A DNA stretch of 64,000 nt from Saprospiraceae bacterium (GTDB lineage Bacteria; Bacteroidota; Bacteroidia; Chitinophagales; Saprospiraceae): NCBI GenBank assembly GCA_016715245.1, contig JADKAS010000002.1, positions 124,001 through 188,000 of the forward strand. Reading direction: 5' to 3'. The notes under the pieces are model-generated. The model was not told where the DNA came from. It did not search any database and saw only the letters and a program-made list of their open reading frames with translations. Shown piece by piece: positions 56,690 to 64,000 of the stretch. Each line of letters begins with the position of its first letter. Positions within the stretch are counted from its first letter, which is position 1. A program made the position numbers and the translations under genes.

Positions 56690-58357
56690 TTAACCAAGCT
56701 TTTTTACTGCATATTCATAGGCGTCTTTGACAGACATAAAACTTTCTTCGGCATTTACTATTTCTGTCAGGCTGCTTTTGTTTAGTGTGTCTTTTACCGG
56801 ACCAATGAGGTTGGCAAAAAGAAAGGTAATTCCTTCCCCTTTTAATTCCATAATAAAATCATGTAACATATGAACAGATGTTGAATCAACTATACAAATC
56901 GGACTGGCATCTAAAATAAAAAATTTTGGTTTTTTTCGTCCGGAAATAAGATTATAAGCGTTTTCTTTAAAAAAATTGCTGTTTGCAAAATACAACTGCG
57001 CATCAAATCTCATCATAATAATTTCATCTTTAGTTTCAGCATCGGGAAATCGATTGACATTCCTGAAATCTTTTCCGTTATTGATCATTCCTATTTCAGC
57101 AAAATGAGGGTAAGAAACGCGGTAGACCAATACCGCAATTGATAAAATGACACCTGTAATAATACCTTCTTCAATGCCTAACATCAACGTAGATAGCGCA
57201 CTGGCCATAAACAAATAAAAATCTGTTTTGTCAGAATGATAAAGATGTTTGGCTTCTTTCACATCTACAAGTCCGTAAACCGCGACAATGATAATAGCTG
57301 CCAGTACTGAATTAGGTAAATAATAAAAATAAGAAGTAAAAAACAATAAAGTCAGAATAATCAATACTGCGCTGATTAGGGATGCCAGACCTGTTTTTGC
57401 ACCGGCCTGGTCATTTACAGCTGTTCTCGAAAATCCACCCGTCACCGGGAATGATTTGAAAAAAGAACCTGCTATATTGGCAAGTCCCAATGCAACCAAT
57501 TCTTGATTGGCGTCCAGTTTATAATCTTTGTGTTTTGCCTGAATTGCTTTTGCAACGGCAATGGATTCCATAAATCCTACAAAAGCAATGGTAAGCGCTA
57601 TTGGCAGCAGTGCTCTGAAATAATCAGCATTCAATGAAAAATGATGAAAGAAGGGAAGTCCTCCCGGTACTTCTCCAACTATTTTTACACCCTCTTCGGA
57701 CAATCCGGAAAAATACACAACCAGGATTCCAAGTATTACCACAACCAAAGGACCTGGAATCAATTTATGAATTTTTTTGACCATCAGCAATATACCAATT
57801 GACACCAATCCGATAACAAAGGTGGCCGGATGGGTATGGACTATATTCTGAAAGATTTGTGTGATAATATCCAAAAATTTTTCTCCGCTGACTTTGATGC
57901 CCAATAAATGTTTGAATTGACTAATCGCTATTATGATAGCCGCTGCTGAGGTAAATCCGGCAATGACCGGATGAGAAAGGAAATTGACTAAAAAACCCAG
58001 TTTGAAAATACCCATTGAAAATTGGATGATTCCGACCATCAATGCCAACAAAATAGCCATGGCGATGTATTGGTCACTTCCGGCAATGGCAAGATGTCCT
58101 ATTCCGCTTGATATCAGCAAACTTATCATGGCTACCGGACCTACTGATAATTGTCTGGAGGTACCTAAAAATGCATATAAAATCAAAGGAATGGTGACCG
58201 CATATAATCCATATATGGGAGGTAACCCTGCCAGCATGGAGTAGGCCATTCCCTGAGGTATCAGCATGACACCTACGGTTAAACCAGCGGAAATATCTCC
58301 ACTGAGCCATTTTTTATCATAATTATTGATCCATGCCAATGAAGGAATATATTTCAT
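56690..58357 (-). CDS. SulP-family anion transporter with STAS domain
   Basis: 555 residues from the ATG at 58357. An in-frame start at 58441 is rejected because the promoter's TACTTTTG box lies inside that extension. The membrane core has the family signature MLIPQGMAYSMLAGLPPIYGLY, plus GSFFKSFPVTGGFSRTAVND and 10-14 helices. The cytoplasmic STAS domain follows from about residue 430 (FFILDASPICIVDSTSVHML). SulP proteins carry sulfate, bicarbonate or other anions. Its position opposite a sulfur-oxidation operon favours sulfate, but that is inference. Confidence 0.9.
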   Translation of the reverse strand: MKYIPSLAWINNYDKKWLSGDISAGLTVGVMLIPQGMAYSMLAGLPPIYGLYAVTIPLILYAFLGTSRQLSVGPVAMISLLISSGIGHLAIAGSDQYIAMAILLALMVGIIQFSMGIFKLGFLVNFLSHPVIAGFTSAAAIIIAISQFKHLLGIKVSGEKFLDIITQIFQNIVHTHPATFVIGLVSIGILLMVKKIHKLIPGPLVVVILGILVVYFSGLSEEGVKIVGEVPGGLPFFHHFSLNADYFRALLPIALTIAFVGFMESIAVAKAIQAKHKDYKLDANQELVALGLANIAGSFFKSFPVTGGFSRTAVNDQAGAKTGLASLISAVLIILTLLFFTSYFYYLPNSVLAAIIIVAVYGLVDVKEAKHLYHSDKTDFYLFMASALSTLMLGIEEGIITGVILSIAVLVYRVSYPHFAEIGMINNGKDFRNVNRFPDAETKDEIIMMRFDAQLYFANSNFFKENAYNLISGRKKPKFFILDASPICIVDSTSVHMLHDFIMELKGEGITFLFANLIGPVKDTLNKSSLTEIVNAEESFMSVKDAYEYAVKKLG

Positions 58358-58407
58358 AAAAGTATTTATGAGGTGAGTAAATGAATTCGTTTTGTTGTAA
58401 AACGTGG

Positions 58408-58415
58408 CAAAAGTA
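58408..58415 (-). promoter_or_regulatory. Bacteroidota promoter for the SulP gene
   Basis: The minus strand reads TACTTTTG, with TTG (in GTTGCAC) 23 bases upstream. The leader to the ATG at 58357 is about 50 bases. Confidence 0.6.
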
Positions 58416-58543
58416 GGCGTTTTGACCATTTTTTTGTGCAACTACTGTTACAGTATTATATAATAATAGTCGGAATTAAAAAAAAATATGACGAAGATCA
58501 TCATTGGGTAACATTTGTTACAGCATACATTTTTTTTACTTAT

Positions 58544-58551
58544 TACTTTTG
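58544..58551 (+). promoter_or_regulatory. -7 promoter box for the CstB-like gene
   Basis: TACTTTTG, 23 bases before the ATG at 58575, divergent from the SulP promoter. The 130-base space between the two could hold a shared regulator site; I see no clear palindrome there. Confidence 0.6.
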
Positions 58552-58574
58552 CACAAACAAATAAATTCTAGAAC

Positions 58575-59966
58575 ATGTTATTTCAACACATTTATGATAA
58601 AAGTTTGGCTCAGGCCAGTTATTTGATTGGTTGTCAGAAAGCAGGCGTGGCTGCTGTAATAGATCCTAAAAGAGATGTGGATACATATATCGATTTCGCG
58701 AAACAAAACAATATGAAGATAACCCACATTTTTGAAACGCATATTCATGCAGATTTTTTGTCAGGTTCAAGAGAATTGGCTGCTTTGACAGGAGCGGATA
58801 TGTACCTTTCAGATGAAGGGGGTCCTGATTGGCAATATCAGTTTCCTCACGTTGGCTTAAAAAATGGAGACAGGATAAAAATGGGAAATCTTATTTTTGA
58901 TATCATACATACACCGGGACACACACCGGAAAGTATTAGTATTCTTTTGACAGACCTTCCTGCCAGCCAGGAGCCTGTCATGTTGTTTACAGGCGATTTT
59001 GTTTTTGTTGGAGATATCGGAAGGCCTGATCTTTTGGAAAAAGCGGCCGGAATAAAAGGGACTCAGGATGCAGGAGCACTGCAAATGTATGAGTCAATCA
59101 AAAAATTTGATGAGTTGCCTGATTATATCCAGGTTTGGCCGGGTCACGGTGCAGGATCAGCCTGCGGTAAAGCGTTGGGTGCGGTACCAAGCACAACGGT
59201 TGGATATGAAAAAATCAGAAACTGGGCATTGCAGTACAAAAACAACAGAGGTGGATTTGTCGATTATTTGCTGTCAGACCAACCGGAACCACCCAAGTAT
59301 TTTGCGATGATGAAAACCCTCAACAAAGTAGACAGGCCATTATTGACAGTCGTTCCGAAACAAAAACTTCTTTCTGCCACAGATTTGAAGTCTGCGATGG
59401 AAAAAGGGATAAAAATCATTGACGCCAGAAATAAAATTGATTTTGCCAATGGTTTTATACCGGGAAGCATCAATATTCAGGGGAATAACGCATTCGCTAC
59501 ATGGGCGGGATGGTTTTTGAAATATGACGAACCTTTCATTTTATTGGCAGATGAAGCACAATTGGATGACTTGACAAGAAAACTGATGCGCATCGGATTA
59601 GATCATGTTTTAGGATATATTCCATCTACAAATGTATATGATGGTCCTTTGCAGACAGTAAAAATGATTGGTTTTGATGATTTCAAATCCGCAGCAAACA
59701 ATGGTGATACCCAAATCATTGATTTGAGAGGTGATGCTGAATACAAAGCAGGACATATCAAAGGAGCTAAACATGTTTTTGTGGGCACTATCCTTGAAAA
59801 TACGGATAAAATCAATAAAAACAAGGATGTAGTCATTCATTGTCAGGGCGGTGACAGAGCCTCAATAGCGTATTCTTTATTGGCGAAAGCAGGATTCACT
59901 AATATTACTAACTATTCTCCTGGTATGAATGAATGGGTTGCCAAAGGAGAAACCGTTGAAAATTAA
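58575..59966 (+). CDS. CstB-like persulfide dioxygenase-rhodanese fusion
   Basis: 463 residues. The N-terminal metallo-beta-lactamase domain has ETHIHADFLSG (His56, His58, Asp60), TPGHTPES and FTGDFVFVGDIGRPDL, the persulfide dioxygenase (ETHE1/Blh) type. A first rhodanese-like domain (LLSATDLKSAMEKGIKIIDA...FILLADEAQ) lacks the catalytic Cys. The last domain has it in VVIHCQGGDRASIAYSLL. This order (dioxygenase, inactive rhodanese, active rhodanese) matches S. aureus CstB, which oxidises persulfides and makes thiosulfate. It starts a run of sulfur genes. Confidence 0.88.
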   Translation: MLFQHIYDKSLAQASYLIGCQKAGVAAVIDPKRDVDTYIDFAKQNNMKITHIFETHIHADFLSGSRELAALTGADMYLSDEGGPDWQYQFPHVGLKNGDRIKMGNLIFDIIHTPGHTPESISILLTDLPASQEPVMLFTGDFVFVGDIGRPDLLEKAAGIKGTQDAGALQMYESIKKFDELPDYIQVWPGHGAGSACGKALGAVPSTTVGYEKIRNWALQYKNNRGGFVDYLLSDQPEPPKYFAMMKTLNKVDRPLLTVVPKQKLLSATDLKSAMEKGIKIIDARNKIDFANGFIPGSINIQGNNAFATWAGWFLKYDEPFILLADEAQLDDLTRKLMRIGLDHVLGYIPSTNVYDGPLQTVKMIGFDDFKSAANNGDTQIIDLRGDAEYKAGHIKGAKHVFVGTILENTDKINKNKDVVIHCQGGDRASIAYSLLAKAGFTNITNYSPGMNEWVAKGETVEN

Positions 59967-60006
59967 TTTGTTTTGATTATCTTTAGCCATCATTTCAATT
60001 ATTAAC

Positions 60007-61221
60007 ATGTTACCATTTTTAAAAAAGATTTTGAATCAACCGGATAATACGACTATCATTCCGGGAGCAGTGTTTGTTGATGTGCGTAGCAAAAATGAAT
60101 TTGCATCAGGACATTTGGCGGGGGCATTGAATATTCCTCTTGAACAGGTTGAATCACAAGCAGAAAAACTAAAAAGTTACCCACAGGTTGTTGTGTATTG
60201 CAGAAGTGGAAACAGAAGTGCACATGCTAAAAAATTACTGACCTCTTCTGGTTTGGGGCAGATTGTGGACGGCGGTTCACTTTCGGACGCAAAATCACTG
60301 GCAGAAAAAGCCGGAATTCATGTCGGAGAACTCATCAAAGAAGCACTGCCAGCAGTATCCCCGGAAGTAGCAGCCCTCAAAGATGAAAACACATTAAAAG
60401 TGTTGATTCCGACAGACTTTTCTGTTCAGGCTGATTTTTCTTATCTTTTGGTGAGAAACCTGGAAGAACATCTTTCTGTCGATATTCATTTTTTACACGT
60501 TCTGGATTTTCCTGATACGGTGACCATAGACGGTAACGGAAATGTAGAAACCTGTGGGGAGATAGATATCGATTATGTCAAAGGGCAAAAAAGAATTGCA
60601 GAAGCAAAGCTGAATCAACTGAAAGTGTTGTACGGTGATGCAGTATCGATTCATTTACAATTCGGTAAAATAACGGATAATATCATTGAATTTGCAGAAT
60701 CAAATCACTATGATCTCATTGTTATGGGAACCAAAGGTGTTTGGGGAGTTAAAGAAAAAATCGCCTCAACAGAAGCACAGATGGTGGCCAGGAGATCAAA
60801 TGTTCCTTTACTTTCTTTAATGTGTGACAGATCTGATTTGATCATCAAAGACATATTGTTTGTTCATGATTTTATGGAAGATGATCATACCCATATTCCG
60901 CTTATGCATACCTTTTCCAAATATTTTGATGCTTCTTACCATATGTTGTACATTCACAATGACCAAACAGTTGACCGTGAAAAGGTTCAAGAAAATATCA
61001 GGAAGCACGCAGTTGCCCATAACCTTAAAAAATATCAGGGTCATGTAGTAGTAGCAACGGATATTGAAGCAGGTGTCAATGAGTTTCTGAAATCTCAGGA
61101 TGCCGATCTGGTTTTTGTCGGTACACACGGGAAAGGTGGATTTTTCCATAAAAGTGGTGCGGAATCCCTGATAAAACATTTATTTAAACCCATTATTTCT
61201 TTTCATTTTAATACCAATTGA
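60007..61221 (+). CDS. Rhodanese-UspA-UspA fusion protein
   Basis: 404 residues. Residues ~1-105 are a rhodanese domain with ending VVVYCRSGNRSAHAKKLL, the Cys being the sulfur carrier. Residues ~125-265 form a universal-stress domain (VLIPTDFSVQADFSYLLV ... DLIVMGTKGVWGVKEKIAST). Residues ~275-404 are a second one (DILFVHDFMEDDHTHI ... DLVFVGTHGKGGFFHKSGAE). Cytoplasmic. It sits 40 bases after the CstB-like gene and touches the YeeE gene, so it is probably in the same operon. The fusion suggests coupling of sulfane-sulfur handling to stress or nucleotide sensing; that is inference. Confidence 0.88.
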   Translation: MLPFLKKILNQPDNTTIIPGAVFVDVRSKNEFASGHLAGALNIPLEQVESQAEKLKSYPQVVVYCRSGNRSAHAKKLLTSSGLGQIVDGGSLSDAKSLAEKAGIHVGELIKEALPAVSPEVAALKDENTLKVLIPTDFSVQADFSYLLVRNLEEHLSVDIHFLHVLDFPDTVTIDGNGNVETCGEIDIDYVKGQKRIAEAKLNQLKVLYGDAVSIHLQFGKITDNIIEFAESNHYDLIVMGTKGVWGVKEKIASTEAQMVARRSNVPLLSLMCDRSDLIIKDILFVHDFMEDDHTHIPLMHTFSKYFDASYHMLYIHNDQTVDREKVQENIRKHAVAHNLKKYQGHVVVATDIEAGVNEFLKSQDADLVFVGTHGKGGFFHKSGAESLIKHLFKPIISFHFNTN

Positions 61222-61226
61222 TAAAA

Positions 61227-61784
61227 ATGAGTGAATTTTTTACACAAAGCTGGCCTTGGTGGTTTTCGGGCCTAATCATATCTTCCATCATGTTTTTGTT
61301 ATTGTTTTTTGGTCAATCTTTTGGATTTTCTTCCAATCTCAGGACCATATGTGCAGCAGCAGGAGCCGGAAAGACCGTTGGTTTATTTAATTTTAACTGG
61401 AAAAGTCAACTTTGGAATTTGGTTTTCCTGACAGGGGCCATCATCGGAGGTTTTATATCAGGGACAGTCCTAAAAAATGAAAATCCTGTAGACATATCTG
61501 AGGCTACCAAAAAGGATCTGGCAGCATTGGGTTTCAGTGAACCTAAGGGTATGCAACCTGAAGAATTATTCAGTCTGGAGTCGGCTTTTGGTATCAAAAG
61601 TTTTATTCTACTGGCGCTCGGAGGACTTATGGTGGGGTTTGGCAGCAGATATGCCGGAGGATGTACTTCCGGACATGCAATCAGCGGACTTTCTGATTTA
61701 CAGTTGCCGTCATTGATTGCCGTAATAGGATTTTTTGCTGGTGGTTTATTAATGACACACCTACTTTTTCCAATCATTTTTTAA
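61227..61784 (+). CDS. YeeE/YedE-family membrane protein, first half-transporter
   Basis: 185 residues from the ATG at 61227. About four membrane helices with the family motif YAGGCTSGHAISG, whose Cys is thought to relay thiosulfate sulfur in the YeeE/TsuA transporter. An N-terminal WWFSGLIISSIMFLLLFFG helix and the SNLRTICAAAG segment are also conserved. YeeE is about twice as long; here the transporter is split in two genes, as in PmpA/PmpB pairs. A soluble loop of ~50 residues (KNENPVDISEATKKDLAALG) is characteristic of the first half. Confidence 0.88.
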   Translation: MSEFFTQSWPWWFSGLIISSIMFLLLFFGQSFGFSSNLRTICAAAGAGKTVGLFNFNWKSQLWNLVFLTGAIIGGFISGTVLKNENPVDISEATKKDLAALGFSEPKGMQPEELFSLESAFGIKSFILLALGGLMVGFGSRYAGGCTSGHAISGLSDLQLPSLIAVIGFFAGGLLMTHLLFPIIF

Positions 61785-61796
61785 AGTAATCACAAC

Positions 61797-62207
61797 ATGA
61801 AGTTATTAAAATTTTTAATAGCCGGAATCATCTTTGGCATCGTAATGGCAAAATCGGAAGCCATTTCCTGGTTCAGAATCCAGGAAATGTTTCGTTTTCA
61901 GGCTTTTCATATGTATGGTATCATAGGCGTTGCTGTTGTATTGGGTGTCTCAGGCGTTTTTTTTAAAAAATTCAAATTGCGGGACATAAGCGGCAATCCG
62001 ATTGTATTTTACCCAAAAGACAAGTCGGTGATCCGGTATGTGGTAGGTGGAGCTATATTCGGTATGGGTTGGGCACTTAGTGGAGCCTGTCCAGGACCAA
62101 TGGTGGTAAATATTGGATATGGGTATTTATCTATGATGATTGTATTTGCCTTTGCAGTTTTAGGTACTTACCTGTATGGTGTCATAAGACATATTTTGCC
62201 GCATTAG
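61797..62207 (+). CDS. YeeE/YedE-family membrane protein, second half-transporter
   Basis: 136 residues, about four helices. The second conserved Cys lies in GMGWALSGACPGPMVVNIGYG. The N-terminus LIAGIIFGIVMAKSEAISWFRIQEMF is typical of the PmpB-type partner. It starts 12 bases after the first half and should form the complete transporter with it. The substrate is probably thiosulfate or another sulfur compound, from family knowledge and context. Confidence 0.88.
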   Translation: MKLLKFLIAGIIFGIVMAKSEAISWFRIQEMFRFQAFHMYGIIGVAVVLGVSGVFFKKFKLRDISGNPIVFYPKDKSVIRYVVGGAIFGMGWALSGACPGPMVVNIGYGYLSMMIVFAFAVLGTYLYGVIRHILPH

Positions 62208-62460
62208 ATACATCAACTATACATTTTATTGGTTGAGTATCGATTAATCTACGTTACATTTTTTTTGTTTTTACCTGCTGAGGAATATGGGTTTCAAGTA
62301 AGGTGAAATTCAGACACAACCTGTTCATGGAAGAGCTGATTTTTCAGAAGCTCATCTTACTTTTTGTAGATTTTTCTAAAAAGGAAAAAACAACAGTGAG
62401 GTTATTTGTAAAGTTGCATCATTAATATATCAAAACCAACAATTAAATTATTTTTGGAAC

Positions 62461-63522
62461 ATGATACCTAAACCTTCTAAGTCCTCAGTAAATACTATCG
62501 GACTTCTTCAAAACCTTATCTATACTATCCTCCTGGTATTGGTTATTTTGATTTATCTTATTTATCTTATTTTTGAGGGAGGTGAAAGTTTGTTTCCGTG
62601 GCCACAAAATACCAAGGAGCATCAAAAAGTGGTTGAAGTAGAAGATTTATACACAAAGGAAACAGACAGATTTTGGCTGGCACCCGATCCGGAAAGCATA
62701 AAGGGTTCGGCGTTGGAATCTCAGATTTTGTATGGACGCGATCTGATTGTCAATACTGCTAAATACCTTGGTCCCAAAGGTTCAGTAGCTCAAATATCCA
62801 ATGGAATGAATTGTCAGAATTGCCATTTGGATGCAGGAACCAAAATATTCGGCAACAATTATGGCTCTGTGGCCTCAATTTATCCGAAATTCAGGGCAAG
62901 AAGTGGGTCTGTTGAAAATATTTATAAAAGAGTCAATGATTGTTTTGAACGAAGTCTAAATGGTATGCCTTTAGATACGATGAGTTTGGAAATGCAGGCT
63001 ATTAAAATGTATATAATGTTTTTAGGAAGTAATGTGGAAAAAGGTACTGTTGTCAAAGGCTCCGGATTGAAGGATATGCCTTTCCTGGATAGAGCTGCAG
63101 ATCCAGTCATTGGAAAAAAAATCTACATGGAAAAATGTGCTTCTTGTCATGTAAAAGATGGTTCCGGGATAAAAGCCGGAGATGGTGTGGTTTATACCTA
63201 CCCGCCTCTGTGGGGACAACATTCTTACAATGATGCAGCAGGTTTGTACCGACTTTCCAATTTTGCAAAATATGTAAAGTATAATATGCCTTTGGGAGCA
63301 ACCTATGAAGCGCCTCAGTTGACCGATCAAGAAGCCTGGGATCTTGCAGCCTTTGTGAATACTCAGGTCAGGCCACATAAAGACACACCTGACGACTGGC
63401 CGGACATTTCCAAAAAACCTATAGATCACCCTGTTGGACCTTACAGCGATTCTTTTGATGCCATCCAACATAAGCTGGGACCATTCAAACCTATAGCAGA
63501 CGCGAGAAAGACTCAAAAATAA
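62461..63522 (+). CDS. Membrane-anchored TsdA-like di-haem cytochrome c (thiosulfate dehydrogenase family)
   Basis: 353 residues. One N-terminal transmembrane anchor (residues ~18-38). Haem sites are CQNCH (118-122) and CASCH (226-230). Between them, NGMNCQNCHLDAGTKIFGNN, YPKFRARSGS and RVNDCFERSLNG with Cys161 match TsdA thiosulfate dehydrogenases, where an equivalent Cys is an axial haem ligand. TsdA joins two thiosulfates to tetrathionate, or the reverse. Expected on the outer face of the inner membrane. It is 253 bases downstream of the YeeE pair; that gap shows no gene. Confidence 0.85.
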   Translation: MIPKPSKSSVNTIGLLQNLIYTILLVLVILIYLIYLIFEGGESLFPWPQNTKEHQKVVEVEDLYTKETDRFWLAPDPESIKGSALESQILYGRDLIVNTAKYLGPKGSVAQISNGMNCQNCHLDAGTKIFGNNYGSVASIYPKFRARSGSVENIYKRVNDCFERSLNGMPLDTMSLEMQAIKMYIMFLGSNVEKGTVVKGSGLKDMPFLDRAADPVIGKKIYMEKCASCHVKDGSGIKAGDGVVYTYPPLWGQHSYNDAAGLYRLSNFAKYVKYNMPLGATYEAPQLTDQEAWDLAAFVNTQVRPHKDTPDDWPDISKKPIDHPVGPYSDSFDAIQHKLGPFKPIADARKTQK

Positions 63523-63559
63523 TGATCAACAGCATACTATCAACCTTTAAAACATTTTT

Positions 63560-64000
63560 ATGAAACACAACAGGCGTTCATTTTTGAAAACGGTAAGTGC
63601 AGCAGGCGCCGGAGTCGGACTTTTATCGTCTTCTTTTACCAATACAGTTACCGAAAATGAACTAATGAAGGAGGAAAACAAACCCAAAAACTTTCAATTG
63701 ACCATTCTGCAAACGACGGATGTTCATTGTCAGGTACATGCTCATGATGAATTGTTTTGGGAAAACAACGGGATAGTATTCAGAAAAACCGGTGGTTATG
63801 CACATTTTGCAAGCTACATGAAAAAAATGCGGAAAAGTAAGAACCATCTTTTTCTGATGGATACAGGAGACATGTTTCAGGGAAGCGAACTTTCTGTGAA
63901 AACTACAGGAAGGGCAATTTCTCCAATTCTTAATGCGTTGGAATATGATCTGTATCTGCCCGGAAACTGGGAAGTTATCTATGGAAAAAAGGAAATGCAG
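63560..64000 (+). CDS. Tat-exported SoxB/5'-nucleotidase-like metallophosphatase, N-terminal part
   Basis: The first 147 residues are in the window; the gene runs off the right edge. The twin-arginine signal NRRSFLKTVSAAGAG is clear. The calcineurin-like metal-binding motifs are TTDVHCQVHAHDE (DxH), FLMDTGDMFQGSEL (GD motif) and YDLYLPGNWEVIYGKKE, where SoxB proteins have a GHWEFTYG-type segment. SoxB releases sulfate from a carrier protein during thiosulfate oxidation, while 5'-nucleotidases share the fold. The neighbouring TsdA-like cytochrome favours a sulfur role, but without the C-terminal half this stays open. Confidence 0.75.
   Translation, partial: MKHNRRSFLKTVSAAGAGVGLLSSSFTNTVTENELMKEENKPKNFQLTILQTTDVHCQVHAHDELFWENNGIVFRKTGGYAHFASYMKKMRKSKNHLFLMDTGDMFQGSELSVKTTGRAISPILNALEYDLYLPGNWEVIYGKKEMQ

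Noticed and set aside
62208..62460. Possible structured RNA between YeeE and TsdA-like genes
   Set aside because: Only weak, interrupted complementarity (GAGCT/AGCTC) was found and no known RNA family was recognised.

Overview
The window looks like a chromosomal segment of a Bacteroidota bacterium, probably of the Saprospiria/Chitinophagia side. The reasons are: several secreted proteins with type IX secretion (T9SS) sorting domains of type A and type B; a TonB-style outer-membrane barrel; OMP_b-brl_2 porin-like barrels; lipoproteins with Bacteroidota-like signal peptides; and many genes preceded by the Bacteroidota -7 promoter element TAnnTTTG. No rRNA, tRNA or CRISPR array was recognised.

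Layout. 1-2.8 kb (minus): a sulfatase start, a YHYH lipoprotein and a di-haem peroxidase. 3.0-8.6 kb: a repeat-rich accessory island with three kinds of tandem repeat, then several copies of a two-hairpin palindromic element. Two IS1380-like insertion sequences interrupt this element, and a DUF559 endonuclease gene lies between them. 8.6-13.3 kb (plus): a type IIG restriction-modification enzyme and a BRO/DinD-like gene. 13.3-29.3 kb (minus): mfd, a ~2,000-residue T9SS type B repeat protein, an NAD-dependent epimerase, gcvT, a HEAT/cyclophilin lipoprotein, pcm and a methyltransferase. 29.7-32.8 kb (plus): two paralogous outer-membrane barrels and a serine hydrolase. 32.9-51.1 kb (mostly minus): an M43 metalloprotease, an AraC regulator, a TonB-type receptor, a ClbS/DfsB protein, T9SS proteins, an NlpE-like lipoprotein, a sterol-desaturase-family hydroxylase, an esterase, a RES/Xre toxin-antitoxin pair, ddl and fumarylacetoacetase. 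51.3-56.6 kb (plus): a PfkB kinase, a sodium-pumping decarboxylase operon (oadG-oadA-oadB) and comF. 56.7-64 kb: a sulfur island with a SulP transporter facing a CstB-like persulfide dioxygenase/rhodanese, a rhodanese-Usp-Usp fusion, two YeeE/YedE half-transporters, a TsdA-like di-haem cytochrome and the start of a Tat-exported SoxB-like hydrolase.

A caution runs through the window. At least eight genes carry single-base disruptions, mostly in A/T homopolymers (peroxidase, mfd twice, the T9SS giant, epimerase, gcvT, AraC, both transposases). This looks like residual indel error of a long-read or low-coverage assembly more than mass gene decay. Features are therefore given as reconstructed genes with the break positions stated. 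One apparent fusion (gcvT-epimerase) is explained this way.

The most interesting structure is in 3-8.6 kb: palindromic elements whose stem sequences differ between copies yet stay self-complementary, and two IS copies inserted at exactly the same four bases of that palindrome. The sulfur island at the right end is the most coherent metabolic module.
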